46,518 nt of DNA from an uncultured Hyphomicrobiales bacterium (GCA_903824185.1 CAIJVU010000048.1:1-46518); one strand, 5' to 3'; positions 19,208-28,634 are shown, numbered from the stretch's first letter. Notes: generated from the letters alone by a model not told the origin. Made by a program: numbers and translations.

Positions 19208-20530
19208 ATGCGTCTGAGCCGTTATTTTCTGCCCATCTTGCGCGATACGCCCAAAGATGCCGAGATTGTTTCCCATCGTTTGATGTTGCGCGCGGGCATG
19301 GTGCGCCAGCAATCGGCAGGCATTTATGCGTGGTTGCCTTTGGGTTTGCGCGTGTTGAACAAGATCAGCGCGATTATCCGCGAGGAGCAAAATCGTGCAG
19401 GCGCTGTTGAGCTTTTGATGCCCACCATTCAATCGGCTGATTTATGGCGCGAATCGGGACGTTACGATGCCTATGGCAAAGAAATGTTGCGTATCAAAGA
19501 TAGGCATGAACGCGACATGCTGTTCGGGCCCACCAATGAGGAAATGATCACGGATATTTTCCGCTCTTATATCCGTTCTTACAAAGATCTGCCTTTGAAT
19601 CTCTATCATCTGCAATGGAAATTCCGTGATGAAATCAGGCCGCGTTTTGGCTCGATGCGTTCGCGCGAATTTTTGATGAAAGACGCCTATTCGTTTGATC
19701 TGGACGAGGCCGGTGCCCGCCATGCCTATAACCGGATGTTCGTCGCCTATTTGCGCACCTTCGCGCGCTTGGGCCTGACCTCTATTCCGATGCGGGCGGA
19801 AACAGGCCCGATCGGCGGTGATCTCAGCCATGAATTTATCATTCTGGCCTCAACCGGCGAGAGTGAAGTGTTTTGCGATAAATCGGTTCTTGATTTGCAT
19901 GTGCCCGATGCCGACACCAATTTTGACAGTGTCGAGGATTTGCAAACCATTGTTTCGAATTGGACAAAGCCTTACGCCGCAACGTCTGACATGCATGACA
20001 CGGCTGCCTATGGTGCCATTCCAACAGAGAGACAGGTATCGGCGCGTGGCATCGAGGTCGGTCATATCTTCTATTTCGGCACCAAATATTCCGAGCCGAT
20101 GGGGGCCAAAGTCATGGGGCCGGATGGCATTGAGCGCCCTGTGTATATGGGCTCTTATGGCATCGGTCCGAGCCGTTTGGTGGCAGCGCTGATCGAGGCT
20201 TTCCATGATGAAAACGGCATTGTCTGGCCAAAGGAAATTGCGCCTTTCCATGTGCATCTCATCAATTTGAAAGTGGGCGATGGGGCGACCGATGCGGCCT
20301 GTGAAACCCTCATTCACGCCTTGGAAGCGCGTCATCTGGATGTGCTTTATGATGATACGGATGAGCGCCCCGGCGGTAAATTTGCCAAAGCGGATTTGAT
20401 CGGCATGCCATGGCAGATCATTGCCGGACCGAAGTCGCTGGCTGACGGCAAAGTGGAAATCAAAAACCGCGGCACCGGAGAACGTCACCTGCTCAGCATT
20501 GAAGATGCTGTGCGTCTTGTCACCGCATGA
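19208..20530 (+). CDS. proS: Proline--tRNA ligase, short form without editing insert
   Basis: Class II aminoacyl-tRNA synthetase that charges tRNA-Pro. The 440-residue length marks the short alphaproteobacterial type, which lacks the roughly 180-residue editing domain inserted between motifs 2 and 3 in Escherichia coli. Visible features are the N-terminal helix [23 protein letters not shown], motif 2 ([12 protein letters not shown], about 137-148), the dimer and proline-site region, motif 3 ([11 protein letters not shown]), and an anticodon-binding domain from about residue 350. I start at ATG 19208, preceded by AAAGGTGA; an upstream in-frame start would add unconserved residues. Misacylated Ala-tRNA-Pro must be cleared by a separate protein. 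Confidence 0.96.
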   Translation: MRLSRYFLPILRDTPKDAEIVSHRLMLRAGMVRQQSAGIYAWLPLGLRVLNKISAIIREEQNRAGAVELLMPTIQSADLWRESGRYDAYGKEMLRIKDRHERDMLFGPTNEEMITDIFRSYIRSYKDLPLNLYHLQWKFRDEIRPRFGSMRSREFLMKDAYSFDLDEAGARHAYNRMFVAYLRTFARLGLTSIPMRAETGPIGGDLSHEFIILASTGESEVFCDKSVLDLHVPDADTNFDSVEDLQTIVSNWTKPYAATSDMHDTAAYGAIPTERQVSARGIEVGHIFYFGTKYSEPMGAKVMGPDGIERPVYMGSYGIGPSRLVAALIEAFHDENGIVWPKEIAPFHVHLINLKVGDGATDAACETLIHALEARHLDVLYDDTDERPGGKFAKADLIGMPWQIIAGPKSLADGKVEIKNRGTGERHLLSIEDAVRLVTA

Positions 20531-20537
20531 GATATTG

Positions 20538-21824
20538 ATGGACCAAGCACCCAACGCTCCAGACCTGAAAGCCACACGCGCCTTTGCCGGTTTCGAGTGG
20601 ATGATTGCGTTTCGCTATCTGCGCGCCAGACGGCGGGAGGGGTTCATCTCGGTGATTGCCGGTTTTTCTTTTCTCGGGATCATGCTGGGCGTAGCCACGC
20701 TGATTATCGTGCTCTCGGTGATGAACGGCTTTCGCAAAGAATTGCTGGATAAAATTGTGGGTGTGAACGGCCATATTTTTGTCAGTGCCATCGAAACACC
20801 GCTCACCGATTATGCCGATGTCGCTAACAAAATCAGCACCATTCCCGATGTGGTGTTGGCCATGCCCTTGGTGGAAGGGCAAGCGCTTGCCTCATCGCCT
20901 TCTTATGCGGGCGGTGTTTTGGTGCGCGGTGTGCGTCCCAGTGATTTACGCAAAGTAACGGTCATTGCCAAAAACATCAAAGCAGGCTCGCTCGATACGT
21001 TTGACAAAGGCGAGGGCGTTGTCATCGGTCGTCGCTTGGCCGAACAATTGTTTTTACGCCCTGGAGACAGTGTCACGCTGACCTCGCCCAAAGGCGTGCA
21101 AACCCCCTTTGGCACGGCTCCGCGGGTGAAGTCTTATCCGATCTCGGCGATTTATGAAGTCGGCATGTCTGAATTTGATTCAGCCTTTGTTTATATGCCT
21201 CTGTCAGAGGCGCAGGCCTATTTCGGGCGCGATCAAGATGTGAGTGTGATCGAGGTCTTTCTGGGCCATCCCGATGCACTCGATGAGGTCAAGGCAGGGA
21301 TCGACAAATCCGTGTCCCGCGCGGTTATTTTGAGCGATTGGCGCATGCGCAACCGAACCTTTTTCGGGGTTTTGCAGGTTGAACGCAATGTGATGTTTTT
21401 GATCCTCACCTTGATTGTTTTGGTCGCGGCTCTGAATATCATTTCCGGATTGATCATGCTGGTGAAAGACAAGAGCGGTGATATTGCGATCTTGCGCACC
21501 ATGGGGGCAACGCGGGGCGCCATTCAACGCATCTTTCTGATGACAGGGGCAGCGATTGGCGTGGTGGGCACCGTGGCAGGCCTTGTCTTGGGCGTGGTTG
21601 TCGCCAGCAATGTCGAAACGCTGCGTGCTTTCTTCTCTCGCATGACCAATACCAATTTGTTTCCTGCTGAATTTTATTTCCTCTCCCGCTTGCCGTCCGA
21701 AATTGATCCCAAAGAGGTGGTGCTGGTCGCAGCCATTGCGCTGACCTTGTCTTTGCTGGCAACCCTCTATCCGGCGCGTCGCGCCGCCAATCTCGATCCG
21801 GTCGAGGCCTTGCGCTATGAATGA
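20538..21824 (+). CDS. lolC: Lipoprotein-releasing ABC transporter permease
   Basis: Inner-membrane permease (LolC/LolE family) that extracts lipoproteins bound for the outer membrane and hands them to LolA. The 428-residue protein has the family layout: a first helix at about 35-60 within the conserved [28 protein letters not shown], a large periplasmic domain to about residue 290, and three C-terminal helices with the FtsX-type segment [24 protein letters not shown] start at ATG 20538, eight bases after proS. Its end overlaps lolD by eight bases. Only one permease gene is present, so a homodimer is likely. Confidence 0.94.
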   Translation: MDQAPNAPDLKATRAFAGFEWMIAFRYLRARRREGFISVIAGFSFLGIMLGVATLIIVLSVMNGFRKELLDKIVGVNGHIFVSAIETPLTDYADVANKISTIPDVVLAMPLVEGQALASSPSYAGGVLVRGVRPSDLRKVTVIAKNIKAGSLDTFDKGEGVVIGRRLAEQLFLRPGDSVTLTSPKGVQTPFGTAPRVKSYPISAIYEVGMSEFDSAFVYMPLSEAQAYFGRDQDVSVIEVFLGHPDALDEVKAGIDKSVSRAVILSDWRMRNRTFFGVLQVERNVMFLILTLIVLVAALNIISGLIMLVKDKSGDIAILRTMGATRGAIQRIFLMTGAAIGVVGTVAGLVLGVVVASNVETLRAFFSRMTNTNLFPAEFYFLSRLPSEIDPKEVVLVAAIALTLSLLATLYPARRAANLDPVEALRYE

Positions 21825-22515
21825 GGCACCAAGCAATCCCCCGACCCTTTATCTGCACCAGATCGAGCGCAGCTATGTGGATGCCGAGCGCAAACTCGAT
21901 GTGTTGCGCGGCGCATCGCTGGCTGTGTGGCCGGGGCAAACGGTTGCTTTGATTGCCCCCTCTGGCACGGGCAAATCCACTTTGCTGCATGTCGCGGGTC
22001 TGTTGGAAAAACCCGATGGCGGCGATGTCTTCATTGCAGGCCAAGCCTGTGCTGATTTGTCTGATGAGCAGCGCACGGCCCTGCGTCGGCAGGAGATCGG
22101 TTTTATCTATCAGCAACATCGCTTGCTGCCGGAATTTACGGCGCTTGAAAATGTCGTCATTCCCCAACGCATCAATGGTCTTTCACGGACTGAGGCTGAG
22201 GAGCGTTCCGCGCAAATTTTGGGCTTTTTGGGTCTGGGGGAGCGCTTGTCGCATCGCCCATCCGAATTGTCGGGCGGTGAGCAACAACGGGTGGCCATTG
22301 CGCGGGCCATGTCAAACAGGCCGCGTTTGTTGTTGGCCGATGAGCCGACCGGTAATCTGGATCCTGCCACCTCCATGCATGTTTTCGATACGCTGTTGAG
22401 CCTCGCGCGGATCTCCAAATTGGCGGCTGTGATTGCCACGCATAATCTCGATCTCGCCGTGCGCATGGATCGGCGCGTCACCTTGCGCGAAGGCCGGATT
22501 GTCGATCTGCCCTGA
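21817..22515 (+). CDS. lolD: Lipoprotein-releasing ABC transporter ATP-binding protein
   Basis: ATPase that powers the LolC permease. The 232-residue protein contains Walker [10 protein letters not shown] (47-55), a Q-loop in [18 protein letters not shown], the signature [14 protein letters not shown], Walker [13 protein letters not shown] and the switch histidine in IATHNLDLA. It overlaps the end of lolC, so the two subunits are translated together. The following 180 bases are non-coding and contain the SOS-type operator described separately; no clear terminator follows lolD. Confidence 0.96.
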   Translation: MNEAPSNPPTLYLHQIERSYVDAERKLDVLRGASLAVWPGQTVALIAPSGTGKSTLLHVAGLLEKPDGGDVFIAGQACADLSDEQRTALRRQEIGFIYQQHRLLPEFTALENVVIPQRINGLSRTEAEERSAQILGFLGLGERLSHRPSELSGGEQQRVAIARAMSNRPRLLLADEPTGNLDPATSMHVFDTLLSLARISKLAAVIATHNLDLAVRMDRRVTLREGRIVDLP

Positions 22516-22621
22516 TCGGTCTTGGCCTGTTTTTTTCATAATCATTCTGCGTTTTGCCCCCGCCCAAAATGGCTGGTTATGCTTTACCCAAATTAACCAT
22601 AAGCGTGTTTGCGGGCGGTTT

Positions 22622-22636
22622 GTTCTAATTTTGTTC
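22622..22636 (+). promoter_or_regulatory. LexA (SOS) box 1, GTTC-N7-GTTC
   Basis: GTTC at 22622-22625 and GTTC at 22633-22636 are separated by exactly seven bases (taatttt). This direct repeat is the established LexA recognition site of alphaproteobacteria such as Rhodobacter, Agrobacterium and Caulobacter. It overlaps the -35 hexamer of the promoter proposed for the 31-codon gene downstream, the right position for repression. Confidence 0.8.
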
Positions 22637-22659
22637 TTGCAAATGAGAACATTTATAGA
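22631..22659 (+). promoter_or_regulatory. SOS-controlled promoter of the 31-codon gene
   Basis: TTGTTC (22631-22636) and TATAGA (22654-22659) are separated by the ideal 17 bases. Each element lies inside one of the two LexA boxes. Transcription would start near 22666, giving a leader of about 30 bases before the ATG at 22696. The hexamers match the consensus only partly (TTG and TATA cores); the box overlap and spacing are the stronger argument. Confidence 0.6.
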
Positions 22660-22661
22660 AC
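22647..22661 (-). promoter_or_regulatory. LexA (SOS) box 2, GAAC-N7-GAAC
   Basis: GAAC at 22647-22650 and GAAC at 22658-22661 are separated by exactly seven bases (atttata). This is the complement of the same GTTC-N7-GTTC site, so the box lies on the opposite strand, 25 bases on from box 1. It covers the proposed -10 hexamer TATAGA. Two perfect sites in one 40-base promoter are very unlikely by chance and suggest tight repression. Confidence 0.8.
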
Positions 22662-22695
22662 ATACTTGGTTCATCAACAGACCAAGGAGGGCAAC

Positions 22696-22791
22696 ATGAC
22701 CCGCATGATTTTGGAAGACGTAACTGAATTTGTTGGTATCGCAGCCTTCATCACCACCATCATCGTTTGGGCGCAGGCGATCGGTTTCTAA
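22696..22791 (+). CDS. 31-residue single-helix membrane peptide, candidate SOS-induced division inhibitor
   Basis: A tiny gene with a strong ribosome binding site, AAGGAGGG, ending five bases before the ATG. The peptide has a short polar, acidic N-terminus (MTRMILEDVTEF) and then one hydrophobic helix to the C-terminus (VGIAAFITTIIVWAQAIGF), so it should sit in the inner membrane. Two perfect LexA boxes cover its promoter. Size, topology and control match SidA of Caulobacter crescentus, a 29-residue membrane peptide induced by DNA damage that blocks division through FtsW/FtsN. I cannot align the two from memory, so the role is inferred. A short regulatory peptide of another kind remains possible. 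A hairpin lies 12 bases after the stop. Confidence 0.75.
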   Translation: MTRMILEDVTEFVGIAAFITTIIVWAQAIGF

Positions 22792-22802
22792 ACCTTCGGA
22801 TC

Positions 22803-22823
22803 GCATGCTTGTTGACAGCATGC
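22803..22823 (+). other. Hairpin between the micropeptide gene and dnaE
   Basis: GCATGCT (22803-22809) and AGCATGC (22817-22823) form a perfect 7-bp stem with a seven-base loop, 11 bases after the micropeptide stop. No T-run follows, so termination would be partial at best. It may stabilise the micropeptide mRNA or attenuate read-through into dnaE, whose ATG is 132 bases further on. The gap contains nothing else I can identify. Confidence 0.5.
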
Positions 22824-22955
22824 AGATCTGGACAGGTCGGGGACTGGACCATCAAGACGAGACACGCCATGGTGCGTTGTGTTTTCGAAGTGGTTTGAGT
22901 CGTCTTGGATGATCTGACCAGCTTCGTCCCCTCGATCCGAATTGAGTTGGTTTTC

Positions 22956-25900
22956 ATGAGCCGTCTGCTGCGCGCCCCGGGATTTGTACATCTGCATGTC
23001 CATTCCTCCTTTTCCTTGCTGGAAGGGGCCTTGCGGATTGACGATCTCAAAAAGCTGGCGCTCAAGGACCGGATGCCGGCATTGGCCCTGACGGACACCA
23101 ACAATTTGTTCGGGGCGCTTGAATTTTCCGAAAAAATGGCAGGGGCCGGTATTCAGCCCATCGCCGCCATGGAATTATCGGTTGAATGGGAAGAGGAGCG
23201 GGCCCCCGGTCGTCTGAATGGATTGCCCGAGGTCAGGCCGTCTCTTGTTCTGCTGGCCGCCAGTGATGCGGGTTATGCCCGTTTGATGGAACTGGCCTCG
23301 CGGGCCTATCTGCTCGCCCCGCACGGGGAAGGCCCGCATGTCCTGATCACTGATTTACTGCGCCAACCCGAAGGGCTGATTTGCCTCACAGGCGGCCCCA
23401 AAGGGCCGATCGACCGCGCCTTGGCGCAGGGGCAGGGTGATTTGGCACTTGCCCGCCTGCTCAAACTCAAAAACGCTTTTGGTGACAGTCTCTATGTCGA
23501 GTTGCAGCGCCATGGTCTGCCGGACGAGCAGCGGGTAGAACCGCTTTTGCTGGATCTGGCCTATGCGCAGGCTCTGCCGCTTGTGGCCACCAATGAACCG
23601 TTTTTTGCCAAGCCCGACGACTATCAGGCGCATGATGCTTTGCTGGCTCTGGCGGCGGGGCGGATTGTCGCGGATGAAGACCGGCGACGGGTGACGCTTG
23701 AGCATCATTTCAAAACCCGCCAGCAAATGATCGATCTGTTTCGGGATTTGCCTGAGGCGATCACCAATACGCTGGAAATTGCCTTGCGCTGTCATTTCAG
23801 GCCGCGGACACAAAAGCCCATTCTGCCCCGCTTCACTGTCGGAACGGGTGAGGATACGGTCGACGAGGCCTCGGAACTGGCGGCCATGGCGCATCAGGGG
23901 CTTGCCAAGCGCTTGGCCGTGCATGGGCCTGCCCCCGGATTGACGGTCGAGGATTACCAAGAGCGGCTTGATTTCGAGCTCTCGGTGATCGCCCGCATGC
24001 AATATCCAGGCTATTTTTTGATTGTGGCTGATTTTATCCAATGGGCCAAATCCCAAGGCATACCGGTTGGACCGGGCCGTGGCTCGGGTGCGGGCTCTTT
24101 GGTGGCTTATGCCACCACCATTACCGATCTCGATCCTTTACGCTTTGGCTTGCTGTTCGAACGCTTTCTCAATCCCGAACGCGTGTCCATGCCCGACTTC
24201 GATATCGATTTCTGTCAGGAGCGGCGCGACGAGGTGATCCGTTATGTGCAAGATCGCTATGGCCATGATCGTGTCGCGCAAATCATCACCTTCGGCACCT
24301 TGCAGGCGCGCGGTGTCATGCGCGATGTCGGGCGTGTTTTGCAATTGCCTTATGGGCAGGTGGATAAGCTCACCAAATTGGTTCCGCAAAATCCGGCCAA
24401 TCCCGTCACCCTTGAACAGGCAATCCAGGGCGAGCCGCGCTTGCGGATGGCGGCGGAAGAGGATCCGACGGTCGCGCGCATGCTCGATATCGCTCGCAAT
24501 CTCGAAGGGCTGCATCGCCATGCCTCCACCCATGCGGCGGGGATCGTGATCGGTGACCGGCCTTTGGAACAGATTGTCCCGCTCTATCGCGATCCGAAAT
24601 CCGATATGCCGGTCTCCCAATTCAACATGAAATGGGTGGAACCGGCGGGTCTGGTCAAATTCGACTTTTTGGGTCTCAAAACCCTGACCGTGATCGAGAC
24701 AGCCATCAAACTGCTGAAGCAAAGGCATATAACGCTCGATATTTCGACCATCCCGATTGATGATGTCAAAACCTATGAAATGCTGGGCCGTGGTGAAACG
24801 GTCGGCGTGTTCCAGCTTGAAAGTGCGGGCATGCGCAAAGCGCTGGCCGAAATGCGGGCTGACCGCTTTGAAGATATCATCGCGCTTGTGGCACTTTACC
24901 GGCCCGGCCCCATGGCGAATATTCCGGTTTATTGCGCGCGCAAACTCGGACAGGAAGAGGTCGAATATCTCCATCCCATGCTCGAACCGGTCCTGAAAGA
25001 AACCCATGGGGTGATCATCTATCAGGAGCAGGTGATGCAAATCGCCCAGCTGCTTTCGGGCTATTCGCTGGGGGAAGCGGATTTGCTGCGCCGGGCCATG
25101 GGTAAAAAGATCAAATCGGAAATGGATGCCCAGCGCGAACGCTTTGTGACGGGTGCTCTGGAAAAGGGGCTTGAGCGCTCTTCTGCGGACCAGATTTTCG
25201 ATCTCCTCGCGAAATTTGCCGATTACGGCTTCAACAAAAGCCATGCGGCGGCCTATGCCTTGGTTGCCTATCAAACCGCATATCTCAAGGCCAATTATCC
25301 GGTGGAATTTTTGGCCGCCTCTATGACGCTCGATTTGTCCAACACCGATAAATTGTCGGAATTCCGCCGCGAGGCCCAACGGCTCGGCATTGTGGTTGAG
25401 CCGCCTTCGCTCAATCGCTCGGGTGTGGTGTTTGACGTGCATCAGACAGAGGAGGGCCAGCTGGTCATCCGCTACGCGCTCGCCGCCATCAAAGGCGTCG
25501 GGCAGCAGGCTGTGGAAAGCCTGATCGATAGTCGTGCCGACACGCCGTTTAAGGATTTGGGCGATTTGGCCCGCCGCTTAAATCCCAGACAGGCTAATAA
25601 GCGGACGCTGGAAAGTTTGATCGCAGCAGGGGCCTTGGACGAACTTGATCAAGACCGCGCCCGTGCAACGGCCAGCGTCGAGCTGATGATGGCCACCGCC
25701 AATCGCACCCAGAGCGAGGCGGAGGCGGGGCAGGCCGATATTTTCGGTGGCGGCCAAGCGCCCGAACCCTTGCGGGTGCCCAATTTCAAGCCGTGGACGG
25801 TGGCGGATCGCCTGCAGCGGGAATATGAAGCCATCGGCTTTTTTCTGACAGGCCATCCTCTGGATGCCTATGGCCCGATTTTGCGGCGTCTGTCTGTCCA

Positions 25901-26420
25901 GAAATTTAGCGATCTGTCCCGCGCCATTCGCGCAGGGGCGACAACGGGGCGTGTGGCTGCCACTGTTTTGGACCGGCAGGAGCGTCGCACCAAATCCGGC
26001 AACAAAATGGGGATTTTGGCCCTTTCCGACCAAACCGGACATTTCGAGGCCATTATTTTCCAAGAAGGTCTTAATCACTATCGCGACCAGCTTGAACCGG
26101 GGCGGGCGGTCTTGCTCGTTTTGCAAGGCCAGCTGGAGGGCGAAGAGGTCAGGGTCCGAATCCAGTCGGTTGAATTGCTCGATCAGGTGGCCTCGCGCCT
26201 GCCATCCGCGCTCCGCATCACGGTGAGCGATCACAAGCCATTGAAATCATTGTCTGAAATTTTGTCCGAGAAGGGCGATGGCGAGGTCAATATCATCGTC
26301 CAGCTTGAAAACGGACAGCGGGAAGTCGACATCAAATTGCCGGGGGCCTATCGCGCCACCCCCCATATTGCCGGTTTGCTGCAGGCGGTTCCGGGCGTGG
26401 TGGGCGTGGAATTGACGTAA
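22956..26420 (+). CDS. dnaE: DNA polymerase III subunit alpha (replicative)
   Basis: Catalytic subunit of the chromosomal replicase. The 1154-residue length matches replicative DnaE1 (about 1160), not the shorter SOS polymerase DnaE2/ImuC. Features in order: an N-terminal PHP domain starting FVHLHVHSSFSLLEGAL (about 10-26); the palm segments GPGRGSGAGSLVAY (about 370) and the catalytic aspartates in PDFDIDFCQERRDEVIRYV (about 411-429); KFDFLGLKTL; the beta-clamp and tandem HhH region; and a C-terminal OB fold. I start at ATG 22956 (MSRLLRAPGF); a TTG at 22905 is an alternative. It lies downstream of an SOS-controlled micropeptide gene, so some read-through from that promoter is possible. Confidence 0.96.
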   Translation: MSRLLRAPGFVHLHVHSSFSLLEGALRIDDLKKLALKDRMPALALTDTNNLFGALEFSEKMAGAGIQPIAAMELSVEWEEERAPGRLNGLPEVRPSLVLLAASDAGYARLMELASRAYLLAPHGEGPHVLITDLLRQPEGLICLTGGPKGPIDRALAQGQGDLALARLLKLKNAFGDSLYVELQRHGLPDEQRVEPLLLDLAYAQALPLVATNEPFFAKPDDYQAHDALLALAAGRIVADEDRRRVTLEHHFKTRQQMIDLFRDLPEAITNTLEIALRCHFRPRTQKPILPRFTVGTGEDTVDEASELAAMAHQGLAKRLAVHGPAPGLTVEDYQERLDFELSVIARMQYPGYFLIVADFIQWAKSQGIPVGPGRGSGAGSLVAYATTITDLDPLRFGLLFERFLNPERVSMPDFDIDFCQERRDEVIRYVQDRYGHDRVAQIITFGTLQARGVMRDVGRVLQLPYGQVDKLTKLVPQNPANPVTLEQAIQGEPRLRMAAEEDPTVARMLDIARNLEGLHRHASTHAAGIVIGDRPLEQIVPLYRDPKSDMPVSQFNMKWVEPAGLVKFDFLGLKTLTVIETAIKLLKQRHITLDISTIPIDDVKTYEMLGRGETVGVFQLESAGMRKALAEMRADRFEDIIALVALYRPGPMANIPVYCARKLGQEEVEYLHPMLEPVLKETHGVIIYQEQVMQIAQLLSGYSLGEADLLRRAMGKKIKSEMDAQRERFVTGALEKGLERSSADQIFDLLAKFADYGFNKSHAAAYALVAYQTAYLKANYPVEFLAASMTLDLSNTDKLSEFRREAQRLGIVVEPPSLNRSGVVFDVHQTEEGQLVIRYALAAIKGVGQQAVESLIDSRADTPFKDLGDLARRLNPRQANKRTLESLIAAGALDELDQDRARATASVELMMATANRTQSEAEAGQADIFGGGQAPEPLRVPNFKPWTVADRLQREYEAIGFFLTGHPLDAYGPILRRLSVQKFSDLSRAIRAGATTGRVAATVLDRQERRTKSGNKMGILALSDQTGHFEAIIFQEGLNHYRDQLEPGRAVLLVLQGQLEGEEVRVRIQSVELLDQVASRLPSALRITVSDHKPLKSLSEILSEKGDGEVNIIVQLENGQREVDIKLPGAYRATPHIAGLLQAVPGVVGVELT

Positions 26421-26603
26421 AAGGGACTGCCTCAGGCCTAAAAAAGCGTGTTTTTTATGGGGGTGCGCCTTGCTTTTTGCCCCCAAACCCCGTATTCCCC
26501 CAGCCATCACACATGCGGAACAAGGGATTTTAGGATCCTGTCCGGTGTCCGGTCTCCTGACCGGGTTCACTTTTCCGCAGAGGACAAACCGGAGAATAAG
26601 ACC
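26421..26603 (+). promoter_or_regulatory. rpsB promoter and leader region
   Basis: The 183-base gap after dnaE holds a weak stem with GGGGG/CCCCC arms near 26459-26485. A candidate promoter follows: TTGCTT at 26470-26475, 17 bases, TATTCC at 26493-26498. Further on a perfect 6-bp hairpin CCGGTC-TCCT-GACCGG lies at 26549-26564, some 40 bases before the rpsB ATG. In many bacteria S2 represses its own mRNA through leader structure; a similar role here is plausible but unproven. CGGAGAATAAGACC carries the binding site. Confidence 0.4.
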
Positions 26604-27593
26604 ATGGCACTACCCGATTTTTCTATGCGCCAATTGCTTGAAGCTGGCGCGCATTTCGGCCATCAATCCCATCGCTGGAATCCGAAAATGGCTCCTTACA
26701 TTTTCGGCACCCGCAACAATATCCACATCATCGATCTGGCCCAGACCGTTCCTGCTTTGCACCGCGCTTTGCAGGCTGTGTCTGATACGGTGGCCAATGG
26801 TGGTCGCGTGTTGTTTGTGGGCACCAAGCGTCAGGCTCAGGAACATGTGGCGGATGCCGCACGTCGTTCGGCCCAGTATTTCGTCAATGCCCGCTGGCTC
26901 GGCGGCATGTTGACCAATTGGAAAACCATTTCGGGCTCCATCCAGCGTCTGCGCAAAGTGGACGAAATGCTGGCGGAAGGCGCTGTTGGTCTGACCAAGA
27001 AAGAGCGTCTGATGTTGTCGCGCGAAAAGGAAAAGCTTGATCGCGCTTTGGGCGGCATCAAGGACATGGGCGGCACACCCGATTTGATTTTCGTGATCGA
27101 CACCAACAAGGAAGCGCTGGCCATTCAGGAGGCTAACCGCCTGAACATTCCGGTGGCCGCGATCATCGACACCAATTGCAATCCCGATGGCATTACCTAT
27201 CCCATTCCCGCCAATGACGATGCCGGTCGCGCTTTGTCGCTTTATTGCGATTTGATCGCCCGCGCAGCGCTCGACGGCATTTCCCGCGGTCAGGGTTCGA
27301 TGGGTGTGGATGTCGGCGCCTCGGCCAATCCGGTCGCGGAAGTGTTGCCGGCCTCTGGCGGTTTCGAGCGTCTGGCAGCCCCGCGTGGTGCACCCGATGA
27401 TCTGACCAAACTGCCTGGCATTGGCCCGCAGCATGTCACCAAGCTCAATGAAGCCGGTATTTTCCATTACTGGCAGTTGGCTGGTCTGTCTGATGCCGAT
27501 ACGGCAGCACTTGATGCCGAATTGAAGCTTTCTGGCCGCGCCAAGCGCGAAGGCTGGGTGGCATTCGCGCAAGCACAGGTTGATGCGGCTTAA
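26604..27593 (+). CDS. rpsB: 30S ribosomal protein S2 with C-terminal HhH-like extension
   Basis: Small-subunit protein needed for S1 binding and translation initiation. The S2 core occupies about residues 1-235 ([20 protein letters not shown], then [38 protein letters not shown]). The protein is 329 residues long against about 241 in Escherichia coli. The extra part holds a linker and, from about residue 263, a compact domain starting [21 protein letters not shown], which looks like a helix-hairpin-helix module. Similar tails occur in S2 of some Hyphomicrobiales. The ATG at 26604 is chosen because the core homology begins there and GGAG lies upstream. tsf follows, as in most bacteria. Confidence 0.96.
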   Translation: MALPDFSMRQLLEAGAHFGHQSHRWNPKMAPYIFGTRNNIHIIDLAQTVPALHRALQAVSDTVANGGRVLFVGTKRQAQEHVADAARRSAQYFVNARWLGGMLTNWKTISGSIQRLRKVDEMLAEGAVGLTKKERLMLSREKEKLDRALGGIKDMGGTPDLIFVIDTNKEALAIQEANRLNIPVAAIIDTNCNPDGITYPIPANDDAGRALSLYCDLIARAALDGISRGQGSMGVDVGASANPVAEVLPASGGFERLAAPRGAPDDLTKLPGIGPQHVTKLNEAGIFHYWQLAGLSDADTAALDAELKLSGRAKREGWVAFAQAQVDAA

Positions 27594-27657
27594 TTGACGC
27601 CTTCTCATCGGATGGCGGGCGGAGCGTAATCGTTCCGTCACATCAAAATATAAAAAA

Positions 27658-27681
27658 GGCGGTGGCGGTTACGCTGCCGCC
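27658..27681 (-). terminator. Hairpin in the rpsB-tsf gap, oriented as a minus-strand terminator
   Basis: GGCGGTGGCG (27658-27667) pairs over ten positions (two G-U) with CGCTGCCGCC (27672-27681) around the loop GTTA. The A6 run at 27652-27657 becomes a T-run on the minus strand, so the element has intrinsic-terminator form for leftward transcription. Read on the plus strand it lacks a T-run and might instead attenuate rpsB-tsf read-through or mark an mRNA end. Confidence 0.5.
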
Positions 27682-27710
27682 CATATTGTTCACACAGAAG
27701 GATGATACTC

Positions 27711-28634
27711 ATGGCGACGATTACCGCTGCGCTCGTAAAGGATCTGCGCGAAAAGACCGGTGCCGGAATGATGGATTGCAAGGCGGCTCTGGAAGCCACC
27801 TCGGCTGATCTCGAAGCGGCTATTGATTGGTTGCGCACCAAAGGCCTCGCGAAAGCGGCCAAAAAATCAGGCCGCGTGGCTGCCGAAGGCTTGGTGGGCG
27901 TGATCACCGAAGCAGCCAAAGGCGTTGTGGTCGAATTGAATTCGGAAACAGACTTTGTGGCCCGCAACGAAGCCTTTCAGGCTCTGGTGCGTGATGTGGC
28001 CAAAGTGGTTCACACCTCGGGTCATACCGATGTCGAAGCTTTGAAGGCACAGGCCTATCCCGCAGGCGCAACCGTTGGCGATGCGATTTCCTCGGCCATT
28101 GCGACCATTGGTGAAAATATGACCTTGCGTCGCGCTGCCAAGCTCGAAGTGCCGCATGGTGTCGTGGCCTCTTATGTCCATGGCTCGGTGGGTGATGGCA
28201 TTGGTAAAATTGCGGTTCTCGTGGCGCTGGAATCAACCGGCAATGCGCAGGAATTGCACGCTTTGGGTCGTCAATTGGCCATGCATGTCGCAGCCACCAA
28301 TCCCGCTGGTCTGGATGCAACCACCCTTGATCCTTCGGTGGTCGAGCGTGAAAAAGCGGTTCTGGCAGAAAAAAATGCTGGAAAGCCTGCCAATGTGATG
28401 GAAAAAATCATCGAAAGCGGCCTCAAGAGCTATTATAAAGAGGTCTGCTTTTTGGATCAGTCGTTCATTCATGACGGGGGCAAGACCGTGGCTCAGGCAG
28501 TCAAGGAAAGCGAAGGCAAAGTGGGCGCGCCTGTGAAGGTGTCCGGCTTTATTCGTTTTGCTCTGGGTGAAGGCATCGAGAAACAAGAAAGCGATTTCGC
28601 CGCCGAAGTGGCGGCAGCGGCCGGCAAGGCCTGA
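27711..28634 (+). CDS. tsf: Translation elongation factor Ts
   Basis: Nucleotide exchange factor that regenerates EF-Tu-GTP. The 307-residue protein has the N-terminal UBA-like domain with the signature [19 protein letters not shown] (about 8-26), the core motif [14 protein letters not shown] near residue 77, and a second half with [20 protein letters not shown] and [16 protein letters not shown] lies nine bases before the ATG at 27711. It shares a transcript with rpsB at least in part and ends 6 bases before a strong terminator. Confidence 0.98.
   Translation: MATITAALVKDLREKTGAGMMDCKAALEATSADLEAAIDWLRTKGLAKAAKKSGRVAAEGLVGVITEAAKGVVVELNSETDFVARNEAFQALVRDVAKVVHTSGHTDVEALKAQAYPAGATVGDAISSAIATIGENMTLRRAAKLEVPHGVVASYVHGSVGDGIGKIAVLVALESTGNAQELHALGRQLAMHVAATNPAGLDATTLDPSVVEREKAVLAEKNAGKPANVMEKIIESGLKSYYKEVCFLDQSFIHDGGKTVAQAVKESEGKVGAPVKVSGFIRFALGEGIEKQESDFAAEVAAAAGKA

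Noticed and set aside
22905-22955. TTG start for dnaE, 17 codons upstream
   Set aside because: The added residues precede the conserved PHP start and use a rare start codon; ATG 22956 fits the family N-terminus.
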